Both the position numbers and the translations under genes were made by a program. This document shows, piece after piece, positions 43,015 through 52,019 of a stretch of DNA of 64,000 bases. The stretch is from NCBI GenBank assembly GCA_965224525.1, contig OZ245050.1, forward strand, positions 4,868,661-4,932,660, read 5' to 3'. The stretch is from Granulosicoccus sp036478565. Its GTDB lineage: Bacteria > Pseudomonadota > Gammaproteobacteria > Granulosicoccales > Granulosicoccaceae. The notes beneath the pieces are model-generated. The model was not told the DNA's origin. It saw only the letters and a program-made list of their open reading frames with translations, and did no database searches. Each line of letters begins with the position of its first letter. The first letter of the stretch is position 1.

Positions 43015-44238
43015 GTGACTACGCTACGACAAAAGCTTGCGCTTGCGACCTGTGCGTTAGTGACCGGAGGGGCTCAAGCAGTTGAACAAAATTGGGCGGT
43101 GGATACATCGTACCTGTCCTACACAGAATCTAATAATCGCGTAGCTGTTTCCAAGACGCTTGCCAATCTGACGCGCACACTTAACGATGGCAACGTGACG
43201 GTTAATCTTGTACATGACACGATGTCCGGCGCTTCACCTACCGGCGCGATACGTAGCTCGGATTCCGCGGTCACATTCAGCAGCGCATCTGGCGGTGGAG
43301 GATTTGCGGCAAGTACTGACAGCGACTATTCACTGAGTCCATTTGAAGATACGCGTATCCAGTTTGGCTTGAGCAGGGAGCAGCTTAAAAGCAGAGCGCT
43401 GACGTTTAGTTACGGCGGTGTTGTATCCCAGGAGTCTGATTACGATTCGATGGGCGCCAATGTCGGGGTGAAAAGGGAAAGTACCAACAAGCTAAGTACT
43501 GTTAGTGCCAGCTTTGCGGCAACGTTTGATTCCATCTACCGCAGTGACTCAGGCACGACGCCTCAGCCGCTGAGAGATGTCAATCGCGAGCTGGAATACG
43601 GCAAAGGGCAACGCAATACTTTTGATTCGGTGCTGGGTGTCACCCGTGTTTTGAATCGCAATACGTTAATGCAAGTCAATGCGTCGTTGGGATTGTCGCA
43701 GGGTTACCATTCCGATCCCTACAAAATTATCAGTGCCGCAGATGAAAATGACCGCATACTTGCCAACTTTCACGATAGCCGTCCGGAGTCCAGACTACGC
43801 AGTAGTCTGTTCGCCAAGGTTGTTCACCAGCTGCAGGGTTCAAGGAACTCAATTCATCTAAGTTACCGCTTGTATCAAGATAGCTGGGGTATCGCGTCAA
43901 ATACAGCGGATTTTCGTTATCATCATCAGTTGACAAGAAAGCAATACCTGGAGCCGCATGTTCGGCTCTATCGGCAAAATGCTGCCGACTTCTATCAACG
44001 GAAGTTGAGCGTTGATGATCAGTTGAACCCGGTGATGCCCGAAGACGGTTTTGCCAGTGCTGACTATAGACTGGATGCTTTGACCAGCGCCACTCTGGGT
44101 GTGAAGTATGGATTTTCGATAACGCGCAACACTGACATGCGTATACGTGCTGAATATGTCAGTCAGCTGTTTGATAACTCGGACTACGGAACCAATACGG
44201 CAGTTGTATTGCAGACAAGTCTAAAATATCGGTTCTGA
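43015..44238 (+). CDS. DUF3570 outer-membrane beta-barrel with a possible ApbE flavin-acceptor site
   Basis: A 407-residue protein with a short signal peptide (about 1-22, TGGAQA) and alternating strands ending in the terminal Phe (SLKYRF) typical of outer-membrane barrels. DUF3570 features include HDTMSGASPTGA. Residues D68-T69-M70-S71-G72-A73-S74 match the D-x-x-[ST]-G-A-[ST] pattern of ApbE flavinylation sites in NqrC/RnfG-type proteins, making S74 a candidate FMN acceptor. The GTG start at 43015 lies 108 bases after the DUF4266 gene. Role unproven; may be an outer-membrane electron-transfer or redox protein. Confidence 0.88.
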   Translation: MTTLRQKLALATCALVTGGAQAVEQNWAVDTSYLSYTESNNRVAVSKTLANLTRTLNDGNVTVNLVHDTMSGASPTGAIRSSDSAVTFSSASGGGGFAASTDSDYSLSPFEDTRIQFGLSREQLKSRALTFSYGGVVSQESDYDSMGANVGVKRESTNKLSTVSASFAATFDSIYRSDSGTTPQPLRDVNRELEYGKGQRNTFDSVLGVTRVLNRNTLMQVNASLGLSQGYHSDPYKIISAADENDRILANFHDSRPESRLRSSLFAKVVHQLQGSRNSIHLSYRLYQDSWGIASNTADFRYHHQLTRKQYLEPHVRLYRQNAADFYQRKLSVDDQLNPVMPEDGFASADYRLDALTSATLGVKYGFSITRNTDMRIRAEYVSQLFDNSDYGTNTAVVLQTSLKYRF

Positions 44239-44330
44239 CCCATTCAGCTGTCGGAGTCTGACGAATTGTTAAGCCATTGCTGTGTGCAGCATTGACCTGC
44301 TAAACCAGCCAGATCCAGTTTAGTGCTCTG

Positions 44331-44358
44331 TTGACACAGCCTCATCCGGGTATATACA
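44331..44358 (+). promoter_or_regulatory. Sigma-70-like promoter before a small membrane protein gene
   Basis: TTGACA (44331-44336, perfect -35), a 16-base spacer and TATACA (44353-44358; four of six matches to TATAAT). The predicted transcript starts about 60 bases before the ATG at 44426. Motif match only. Confidence 0.45.
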
Positions 44359-44425
44359 GCGCACAGCGGCATGGCATACCATATGGCATCGTTCCACCCG
44401 GTTCTCTCGGCACCGCGCTCTCAAA

Positions 44426-44641
44426 ATGAAATTCAGTGAATTGCTGTTCAAAATAGGTGGAACCCTTTGGTTGCTGCTGGTTGGCGGAACCATCATTGTA
44501 ATGTTGCTGCACTGGCTCGATGTGGTGGATGCAGACAGCTTTAACTGGAAGTTGTTTGCCGCTGTTTTTGGTGTAGGCGGTATGTGTGCCTACCTGCTGG
44601 CCGGCCTAATAGTCTTGTGGGACAAGGACTCTACGAAGTAG
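44426..44641 (+). CDS. Small membrane protein, two segments
   Basis: A 71-residue protein with hydrophobic segments near residues 11-30 and 42-63, ending in a charged DKDSTK tail. No motif recognised. A promoter-like sequence precedes it. It lies alone between the DUF3570 operon and the aminotransferase gene. Probably real; function unknown. Confidence 0.55.
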   Translation: MKFSELLFKIGGTLWLLLVGGTIIVMLLHWLDVVDADSFNWKLFAAVFGVGGMCAYLLAGLIVLWDKDSTK

Positions 44642-44854
44642 CGTATCTGTACGGCGGGTGCCATACACGAGATGCCGGGTCAGTACGAGTTCTACTCACC
44701 GCAGTCAGCTTTTTTCATCTTGAGATAACCATTTGCTACCTGAGCAACCAGCTGCTAACGTCGGTGATCCATAGCTGGTCGTACATGAGAGCTGTTTGTG
44801 GCATGCTTGCACTCAGGGCGATGATGAGCGCTCACCAAACAGAGGAAACCACAA

Positions 44855-46021
44855 ATGTCCGGACTGCTAGACCACGTCGATCCCGATGGGTTGCTGGAAT
44901 ACTCGGTGGTGTATACCGACCGCTCCGTTAATCATATGTCGCAGCGCTTCCAACAAGCCATGCGCGATATTCACGCAACGCTGACCAGTGTGTATAACGC
45001 GCATCAGGCGATTGTTGTGCCAGGCAGCGGGACGTTTGGTATGGAGGCGGTAGCACGTCAGTTTGCTAATAATCAGCGCTGCCTGGTGATTCGGAATGGA
45101 TTGTTCAGCTATCGCTGGACGCAAATTTTTGAAATGGCCGATCTGCCAAGTCACGAAACGGTTATGAAGGCGCAGCAGACTACTGGTGGCTCTCGGGCAC
45201 CGTTTGCGCCGGCGGCGATTGATGAGGTAACGGCAACAATAGCGCGTGAGAAACCAGCCGTCGTTTTTGCACCGCATGTAGAAACATCGGCGGGCATGAT
45301 GCTGCCTGATGATTACCTGAAAGCTGTCGCTGATGCGGTGCACGCCGTAGGTGGGATTTTTGTCCTGGATTGCATCGCATCTGGCACTGCCTGGGTTGAC
45401 ATGGTTGTGACCGGCGTTGATGTTGTTGTTTCCGCACCGCAGAAAGGCTGGAGCGGCACGCCCTGCGCCGGACTGGTGATGTTGAGCGAACGAGCTGTAG
45501 CATTGATGGCGGGCACCCAGAGCAACAGTTTTTCTATCGACCTAAAAAAATGGCGGTCGATCATGCAAGCCTACCTCGATGGCAAACACGCTTATCATGC
45601 GACCATGCCAACCGATGGTTTACTGGTGTTTCGGGATGTGATGCAGGAGATAGCCGAACATGGCTTTGAACTGTTGAAAAAGCGTCAGGCAGAACTTGGT
45701 CGTCGTATTCGAAAGGTTATGGCAAAAGCAGGGTTTGTCAGTGTCGCCGCAGTCGGGTTTCAGGCTGCCGGGGTCGTTGTGTTTTACACAGATGATGATG
45801 ATCTGCAGAATGGGCAGGCGTTTGCCGCTGCAGGGATGCAAATTGCTGCTGGTGTTCCGCTGATGGTGGATGAGCGGGCAGACTATAAGTCATTCCGTAT
45901 TGGACTCTTTGGAATAGACAAGTTGCTCGATGTGGATGCCACGATCGAACGATTTGAAACAGCGTTAAATAAAGTCATGATTGGTCGAATGTTGGTACAA
46001 AGTGAGCCCGCCGATGTTTAG
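44855..46021 (+). CDS. Class V aminotransferase (alanine/serine-glyoxylate type)
   Basis: A 388-residue PLP enzyme. The PLP-lysine lies in VVVSAPQKGWSGTPCAG (residue about 195), the glycine loop in VPGSGTFGMEAVARQF, and FVLDCIASG holds the Asp that contacts the ring nitrogen. Closest in pattern to serine-pyruvate/alanine-glyoxylate aminotransferases, though substrate is not fixed by sequence. A good ribosome site (AGAGGA) precedes ATG 44855. The next gene, 31 bases on, encodes a membrane protein. Confidence 0.85.
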   Translation: MSGLLDHVDPDGLLEYSVVYTDRSVNHMSQRFQQAMRDIHATLTSVYNAHQAIVVPGSGTFGMEAVARQFANNQRCLVIRNGLFSYRWTQIFEMADLPSHETVMKAQQTTGGSRAPFAPAAIDEVTATIAREKPAVVFAPHVETSAGMMLPDDYLKAVADAVHAVGGIFVLDCIASGTAWVDMVVTGVDVVVSAPQKGWSGTPCAGLVMLSERAVALMAGTQSNSFSIDLKKWRSIMQAYLDGKHAYHATMPTDGLLVFRDVMQEIAEHGFELLKKRQAELGRRIRKVMAKAGFVSVAAVGFQAAGVVVFYTDDDDLQNGQAFAAAGMQIAAGVPLMVDERADYKSFRIGLFGIDKLLDVDATIERFETALNKVMIGRMLVQSEPADV

Positions 46022-46052
46022 CGGCAATCTGCGCTAGCTGATAGCCTGGCTT

Positions 46053-46877
46053 GTGACTTCACGATTTCAATCATTTGTATTAATCATTGCTGTATTGGTG
46101 ACTTTGCTGTTGGCGCTGTTGCCGGTTGCAGATGATATCGGCCGTGAGCATGTGGACGCCTCATTCAAGCGGGCGCTAATTGGTTATGCTTTGGCTCGAG
46201 GTCTGAACGGTGTTATTTCGGTGGCACAGGGAACTGAAGTTGCAGTGCAGCCAGCAGGCGTTGGTGTGAACTTCACGCCAGGCGAAATTCTTGATCCGGT
46301 CAACGATCTGGTTGAGCGTTTTTCCTGGATCATGATGCTTGCTACCAGCTCACTTGGTATCCAGAAAGTATTGTTGTCCATGAGCGCATGGCAGGGCTTG
46401 CTGTTTGGCCTGATAACTGTCGCAGTGCTGCTCATAGGCAGTCAGTTTTTGGTCAGATCATCGCGTGTGCGATCGGTGCTGGCCAGGCTGTTTCTGTTTC
46501 TGTTGGTTCTCCGGTTCATGATGCCAGCTATCGCTATTGGCAACGACTGGGTCTATCGTACCTTCCTGCAGCAGGACTACCAGGTGGCAACAGAATCCTT
46601 GCAAAACGCGCAGCTTGCAATAGGCGAGATAAACGACGAGGTGCTTGAGGAGCGCAAAAAGGAGCCGGAGTCGTTGTTGGATCGTGCTCGCAATGCGTAC
46701 CAGCATGTGGTTGCCAGCATCGATATTGATCGTCGGCTGGATGAGTACGGGAAAGCGGCGGAATCAATCAGCGAAAATACCATTCAACTGGTTGTCGTGT
46801 TTTTGATGCAGACTCTGGTTTTCCCACTGCTTTTTCTGTTTGTTATTTACAGCCTGATAAAGCGTCTAACGCATTAG
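46053..46877 (+). CDS. Uncharacterised multi-pass membrane protein
   Basis: A 274-residue protein with an N-terminal segment (about 8-24), segments near 93-112, 115-135, 145-162 and a C-terminal segment 247-268. Residues 170-240 are a charged helical loop (EEVLEERKKEPESLLDRARN-like composition). GTG start. It resembles no family I can name; it follows the aminotransferase gene by 31 bases and may be co-transcribed. Confidence 0.65.
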   Translation: MTSRFQSFVLIIAVLVTLLLALLPVADDIGREHVDASFKRALIGYALARGLNGVISVAQGTEVAVQPAGVGVNFTPGEILDPVNDLVERFSWIMMLATSSLGIQKVLLSMSAWQGLLFGLITVAVLLIGSQFLVRSSRVRSVLARLFLFLLVLRFMMPAIAIGNDWVYRTFLQQDYQVATESLQNAQLAIGEINDEVLEERKKEPESLLDRARNAYQHVVASIDIDRRLDEYGKAAESISENTIQLVVVFLMQTLVFPLLFLFVIYSLIKRLTH

Positions 46878-46953
46878 TTCATGAACGCTTAGAATTTTAA
46901 ACGTCAGGCTCGTGTTCAATAAGCATTTTGTGGCGGCGCGGTGGAACCCTGCA

Positions 46954-48285
46954 TCAGACGACTACATCCTGACGATGCATGTCATCCTGACCAAAGATAT
47001 CGCGATAGCGTTCAATTTCGACCTTCGGGCCGGTTGCCTTGTCATAGTTATCAGACAGTTTGACGGTTGACTTTCCATTGGCGTGCGTGACTTTGCATAC
47101 CAGTGAAATTGCGCGGAGTTGCTCGTTTTTTATCGGTGCACATTCGCTAAAATCATTGGTCAGGTGTGTGCCCCAGCCAAAACTAACACGAACACGGCCG
47201 GTGAATCGGTGGTAAACCTCTTCGATAGTTTCTACTGTAAGTCCATCGGAGAAGATTAGCAGCTTTTCGCGTGGGTCCTGGCCACGGGATTGCCACCAAC
47301 TGATAAGCTCTTCACCGCCACTGATTGGCTCCTTCGAATCGATGCGGAACCCACTCCATTCGGCAACCCAGTCGGGTGCATTGGCGAGAAAGTTGGTGGT
47401 GCCGTAGGTGTCCGGGAGAACGATCAGCAAATTACCATCGTAAGTACGACTCCAGTTCTCAAGCACCTGGTAGGGAGAACTCAATAGCTCCGCATCGTTG
47501 CTAGCCAAGGCTGCCTCAACCATGGGTAATTCATGTGCGTTTGTACCTATGGCGTCCAGGTCAAGATCCATGGCCATCAGGACGTTACTGGTGCCAATGA
47601 ATTTTTCTGCAAGACCTTCTTTCATTGCCGATATGCACCAGCGTTGCCACAGAAAACTGTGTCTGCGTCGTGTGCCAAAATCTGCAATCTTAAGCTCTGG
47701 CAATGCATCGAGTCGTAATACCTTTTCCCACAGCTTAGCCTTGGCGCGGGCATACAGTACATCGAGCTCAAAGCGGCCCACGCCGTGCATGGCGGCACGC
47801 GAACGCAGCTCGCTGATGATGGATAAAACAGGAATTTCCCACAGTGATACATCTGCCCAGTTGCCGTGAAAATCGATCAGATACTGGCCATCCTCAATTC
47901 GCAGTTTGTATTCGGGCAAGCGGTAGTTGCGCAACCATTCAAGAAACTCACCGGTGAACAGGCGCTCACGTCCGTAGAAGGTGTTGCCTGTCAGCCAGAT
48001 GAGTTCTTTTTTTGATATTCCCACACTGCGAGCGTGGTCAAGCTGGGCACGCAGTTCCTGCTCATCTATTTCCTCGGCGAGCCGTATCGACTGAGTACGG
48101 TTAATCAAAGAGAAGGTAACGGGAACGTCCGGCCGTTCTTTCCAGATAGTTTGCAGCATCAGCAGCTTGTAAATGTCCGTATCGAGCAGACTGCGAACGA
48201 TAGGGTCAAGTTTGAAGCTATGGTTGTAAACCCGTGATGCGATATCGGGCATTCTGGTTTGAAGCATCGGGTAGGCAAGGTGCAT
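46954..48285 (-). CDS. pncB: Nicotinate phosphoribosyltransferase
   Basis: PncB joins nicotinate and PRPP for NAD salvage. The 443 residues include LLDTDIYKLLMLQTIW near the N terminus, ELKIADFGTRRRHSFLWQRW, GTSNVLMAMDLDLDAIGTNAHELPM (containing the autophosphorylated His region) and IFSDGLTVETIEEVYHRF. Length is a little over E. coli PncB (400). The start may be ATG at residue 12 (MPDIASRVYNH), shortening the leader. Confidence 0.95.
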   Translation of the reverse strand: MHLAYPMLQTRMPDIASRVYNHSFKLDPIVRSLLDTDIYKLLMLQTIWKERPDVPVTFSLINRTQSIRLAEEIDEQELRAQLDHARSVGISKKELIWLTGNTFYGRERLFTGEFLEWLRNYRLPEYKLRIEDGQYLIDFHGNWADVSLWEIPVLSIISELRSRAAMHGVGRFELDVLYARAKAKLWEKVLRLDALPELKIADFGTRRRHSFLWQRWCISAMKEGLAEKFIGTSNVLMAMDLDLDAIGTNAHELPMVEAALASNDAELLSSPYQVLENWSRTYDGNLLIVLPDTYGTTNFLANAPDWVAEWSGFRIDSKEPISGGEELISWWQSRGQDPREKLLIFSDGLTVETIEEVYHRFTGRVRVSFGWGTHLTNDFSECAPIKNEQLRAISLVCKVTHANGKSTVKLSDNYDKATGPKVEIERYRDIFGQDDMHRQDVVV

Positions 48286-48402
48286 TCAGGGCCTGCAGTA
48301 TCCCATATTGTCAGCCAGAGCCATTGCTCATTTGTCACGATTAGTGGGAAAAAGCTGTTTTCGATGAACAGCGGATTACGGACGGCGGCTAATGGTATAG
48401 CT

Positions 48403-49602
48403 TCAGAGCTTGGCTTGAGGTGTTGAGGCTGTCAGAAAATCGCCAATACGGTCAACAGCGGCCAATAAATTCGGCAGTGAACTTGCGTAGGAAATGCGTA
48501 AGAAGCCTTCGCCATGGTCACCAAAATCCGAACCAGCGATAGTGGCGACACCGGCCTCTTCCAGCAATTCGTTGGCCAGAGATTTCGCTGACCAGCCGGT
48601 AGCTGAAATGTTGGGAAAGGCATAGAAGGCACCCTGAGGTGTTATGCAGCTGACATCAGGTAGTTTGTTCAACGCAGAAACTACTGCTCGCCTCCGCTCA
48701 TCAAAAGAATGAATCATTGTGATTACCGCGTCTTGCGGCCCGGTTATGGCTTCCAGCGCAGCGAACTGAGCCGGGGCATTAACACAACTCCAGCAATTTA
48801 TAGCCAGTTTTCTAACCGCGTCAAACCAGATTGTTGGCCACACGGAATACCCAAGACGCCACCCCGTCATGGCATAGGTTTTTGACCAACCGTTTAACAA
48901 GATCAATCGGTCACGAATTTCCGGGTAGCTAATCAGACTATCGTGTTTAACGCCGCCGTAAGTCATGCGGTCATAGATTTCATCGGACATGATGGCGACG
49001 TGCGGGTAATCGGCAAGGCCTTTGACAAGTTGACTGATCTCTTCCCTGGGAGTGACACTGCCGCAGGGATTTGACGGTGAGTTTACGATAAGTAACCGGG
49101 TTGCCGGCGTAATCAATGACAGGGTCTTCTCTGCTGAAAAGGCAAATTGATGGCTTTCGAGAATAGGTATCGGGACAGCGCGAGCGCCAGTAAACTCGAT
49201 CATGGAACGATAGATTGGAAACCCCGGGTCGGGATAGAGGATGTCAACACCTGGTTTGCCAAACAGCAAGATGGCGGCAAACATTGTGACCTTGCCGCCC
49301 GGCATGATCATGACATTGCTGGCATCAACAGTGGTCTTGTATCTAGTCGACAAGTCTGCAGCGACCGCCTCCCGTAATTGCGGCAAGCCTTCAGCCGGTG
49401 TATAACCGTGATGCCCGTCGCGCAGTGCTTTGACGGCGGCTTCAACGATGTTTGGGGCTGTAGGAAAATCGGGTTGGCCGATGCCCAGATTTACGATGTC
49501 GCGGCCTTTGGCTGCCAGAGCATTGGCCCGTGCCAATACGGTAAAGGCGTTTTCCTCCCCGATACGGCTGAATGCTTCAACCAGTTGTGGTGCTGATTTC
49601 AC
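48403..49602 (-). CDS. Class I PLP-dependent aminotransferase
   Basis: A 399-residue fold-type I aminotransferase of the aspartate/aromatic group. GIGQPDFPTAPNIVEAA, NSPSNPCGSV (cofactor Asn), SDEIYDRMTY and the PLP lysine in LNGWSKTYAMTGWRLGY are complete, with the substrate-binding Arg in GFLRISYA. The substrate cannot be told from motifs alone. It overlaps the ferredoxin gene upstream by ATGA. Confidence 0.88.
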   Translation of the reverse strand: MKSAPQLVEAFSRIGEENAFTVLARANALAAKGRDIVNLGIGQPDFPTAPNIVEAAVKALRDGHHGYTPAEGLPQLREAVAADLSTRYKTTVDASNVMIMPGGKVTMFAAILLFGKPGVDILYPDPGFPIYRSMIEFTGARAVPIPILESHQFAFSAEKTLSLITPATRLLIVNSPSNPCGSVTPREEISQLVKGLADYPHVAIMSDEIYDRMTYGGVKHDSLISYPEIRDRLILLNGWSKTYAMTGWRLGYSVWPTIWFDAVRKLAINCWSCVNAPAQFAALEAITGPQDAVITMIHSFDERRRAVVSALNKLPDVSCITPQGAFYAFPNISATGWSAKSLANELLEEAGVATIAGSDFGDHGEGFLRISYASSLPNLLAAVDRIGDFLTASTPQAKL

Positions 49603-49928
49603 TGCCGTTCAGGCGTTTCTATAGTATGGCCATTAAGCTCGGCCTTGAGGATAAGCTGGCAGCTCAATCGCGAGTTTTCTCGTCTTTCTGCAGCGACACC
49701 TTCCAGTAGTTCGATTTCAATATCGTCGGGTTCTTCAAACAGGGCAGCGGTCTCTGGTGCCAGGTACACGTGGCAGGTTGCGCAAATCAGGCTGCCACCA
49801 CATTCGGCTGCCACTTCGTCAATATCGTTTTGAACGGCGGTATCCATAACGCTGTCGCCAATACGTGCATCGACCGTGCGTATTTTGCCCTCTGCGGTGC
49901 GGTAGTGAAGAATAATTTCCTTGCTCAT
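49599..49928 (-). CDS. Adrenodoxin-type [2Fe-2S] ferredoxin
   Basis: A 109-residue plant/adrenodoxin-fold ferredoxin: C-x5-C-x2-C in CGGSLICATC and a fourth Cys in RLSCQL, typical of the ISC/adrenodoxin type used with ferredoxin reductase or cytochrome P450. I start at ATG 49928 (MSKEIILHYR); the longer frame to 50039 adds an unlikely leader. Its end overlaps the aminotransferase start (ATGA). The electron acceptor is unknown. Confidence 0.9.
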   Translation of the reverse strand: MSKEIILHYRTAEGKIRTVDARIGDSVMDTAVQNDIDEVAAECGGSLICATCHVYLAPETAALFEEPDDIEIELLEGVAAERRENSRLSCQLILKAELNGHTIETPERQ

Positions 49929-50192
49929 GTTTTTGTAAGTGCTGTTCACGGGATTGTTGTTCGAGTGAACAATAATAACAACTCTGCCGATGTTGGGCAT
50001 GCTTCTGCCGGAAAGTTGTTCACTGCGATGTCTATTCAAACCTCCGACGATGCGGCAGATTCCCTGGGTCAGCGCGGCGATCAGAGTGTGCGCTGCATCC
50101 CGGTGCGGAGGTGAAAACCGAGCCGGGCGTCACGGCAGTCGATCTGCAGCCTTGGCATAATCGCTCGCTTTGAAGCCTGTAGGACGTTGGCT

Positions 50193-52019
50193 GTGAACGA
50201 GTTAGACCAGAAAGTTTATCGCGAGCAAATCCGGCTCATCTATGCTCAGGGACCGGTGTTGGTGCTTGGTGCCGCATTGTGCGCGATCATTATTAGCCTG
50301 TATTTGTGGCGCCACCTACCGCAGAATGCATTATTTCTCTGGCTCGGCGCAATCACACTCACAACCGTGTTGCGGATGTGGGTGATCCTTACTTTTCAGC
50401 GGATATCGGAAGCTGATCGTGAGCGCCGACACTGGGGAGTGTTTTTCTGGATAGGCACGCTTTCGGCGGGCCTTATCTGGGGAGCCTGGCCGTTGATGTT
50501 TTACAGTGTGTATGACGCTGACCATCTGTTACTCATTTCAGCCGTATTTGCTGCCATGGTTGCCGTCAGTGCAGCATCGGGCAACATTTATTTGCCATCC
50601 TTCCTATCTTTTTCTGTGCCATTGATAATGCCTATGGCGGTCGCACACCTTCTATCAGGAGATGGTGTACTGGCGGTGACAGGTGTTTTGCTACTAGTGT
50701 TTCTTGCAGTTAACTATTTTTTGGCGTCGCGCGGCAGTCTGCAGTATCGGGAGTTGATCCGCTCGCGATTTGAAAAACAGGTACTGCTCGAGCAACTCGA
50801 AGCGGAGAAAAGAATAGCGGACCGTGCCGTTATTGCAAAAAGTCGATTCCTTGCTGCAGCCAGTCATGATATGCGGCAACCGTTGCATGCGATGGGGCTA
50901 TTTTTGCGCGCTTTGCGCAACCGGGAATCAGACCCAAAGCAGCTACGCATCATTGACGGCATGAGCATGTCATCCGACTCACTTAGCGGATTGTTCAATA
51001 GTTTGCTGGATGTTTCCCGACTCGATGCAGAGATTATTGAATTCTTGCCAACACATGTTCTGGTTGAAGAATTATTTGATGGTTTGCGCGCGCAGTTTGT
51101 TCAACAATGTGCCAACAAGGACATTGAGCTGGCTGCTCAGTCGCGCGATTGTGTCGTTTATACCGATGCTATCCTGTTTGGACGTGTGCTTCGTAATCTG
51201 TTGTCCAACGCGGTGCGGTATACCTCGCACGGACAGGTTGATTTGTCATGCGAAGAGGCAAGTGACGGATCGAAAATAATCACTGTTCAGGATACGGGTA
51301 TTGGTATTCCCCAGGAAGAGCTTGAGGAGGTTTTTTCTGAGTACTACCAACTCAATAATCCGGAGCGTGATCGTGGTAAGGGCTTGGGGCTTGGCCTGTC
51401 AATAGTGCGGCGTTTGTGTGATCTGATGGGATTGCAGATATCATTACACTCGGAAGTAAATCAGGGAACGCAGTTTCGGATTTCTGTCCCGGCCGGTGAT
51501 CCGACGCAAGTGCTCAAGAGTAAGGAAAGTTCGACGCCATTCAGGGTTCAGGAATTTTGCGTGCTGCTGATTGATGATGAACAGCAGGTACTGAGCGGCA
51601 CCCGTCATCTGCTGGAAGGCTGGGGCTGTGAAGTGATTCTTGCAAATACAGTGCGAGAAGCGCTCGGCGTCATTGCGCTTTACAAGAGCACTCCAGATCT
51701 TGTTTTGTCGGATTACCGCCTCCGGGATAGTATCAACGGTGTAGATGCAGTTGCGGCTATACGTGAAGCACTGGAGTATGAAGTGCCCGCTGTTATCGTC
51801 ACTGGCGACGCCTCGCCAGAGCGGTTTAAAGAAGTGATCAAGGCCGGGCTATTGTTGTTGCATAAGCCGGTGCCACCGGATGAGCTACAACAATTGTTGA
51901 GTCACCTGTGGAGAAAAAACCTGGAGATTAGCGAAACCGGTGCACGTCGGGAACGAGCGCTTGGCAATAATGTCGAATCAAGCCCACGGCCGCCGCCCGC
52001 GTGGGCTCCTAGGACTTGA
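50193..52019 (+). CDS. Orphan hybrid sensor histidine kinase with receiver domain
   Basis: A 608-residue membrane kinase. About six N-terminal membrane segments (residues 25-180) without a clear sensor fold are followed by a coiled linker, HisKA with H225 in SHDMRQPLHAM, HATPase_c (NLLSNAVRYTS, DTGIGIP, GKGLGLGLSIVRRL) and a C-terminal receiver domain with phospho-acceptor D507 (LVLSDYRL) and Lys in LLHKPVPP. GTG 50193 is chosen because AGGACG lies six bases upstream. No response regulator is adjacent. Confidence 0.9.
   Translation: MNELDQKVYREQIRLIYAQGPVLVLGAALCAIIISLYLWRHLPQNALFLWLGAITLTTVLRMWVILTFQRISEADRERRHWGVFFWIGTLSAGLIWGAWPLMFYSVYDADHLLLISAVFAAMVAVSAASGNIYLPSFLSFSVPLIMPMAVAHLLSGDGVLAVTGVLLLVFLAVNYFLASRGSLQYRELIRSRFEKQVLLEQLEAEKRIADRAVIAKSRFLAAASHDMRQPLHAMGLFLRALRNRESDPKQLRIIDGMSMSSDSLSGLFNSLLDVSRLDAEIIEFLPTHVLVEELFDGLRAQFVQQCANKDIELAAQSRDCVVYTDAILFGRVLRNLLSNAVRYTSHGQVDLSCEEASDGSKIITVQDTGIGIPQEELEEVFSEYYQLNNPERDRGKGLGLGLSIVRRLCDLMGLQISLHSEVNQGTQFRISVPAGDPTQVLKSKESSTPFRVQEFCVLLIDDEQQVLSGTRHLLEGWGCEVILANTVREALGVIALYKSTPDLVLSDYRLRDSINGVDAVAAIREALEYEVPAVIVTGDASPERFKEVIKAGLLLLHKPVPPDELQQLLSHLWRKNLEISETGARRERALGNNVESSPRPPPAWAPRT
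51981..52007. terminator. Stem-loop in the overlapping 3' ends of kinase and antiporter genes
   Basis: AGCCCACG (51981-51988) and CGTGGGCT (52000-52007) form an 8-base perfect stem with an 11-base loop, inside the last codons of the kinase gene and next to the antiporter stop. It probably serves as a bidirectional terminator for the two convergent genes, though neither side has a long T-run. Confidence 0.5.

Noticed and set aside
42970..43018. A 15-codon frame ending with GTGA over the DUF3570 start
   Set aside because: Too short to support; translational coupling cannot be told from chance.
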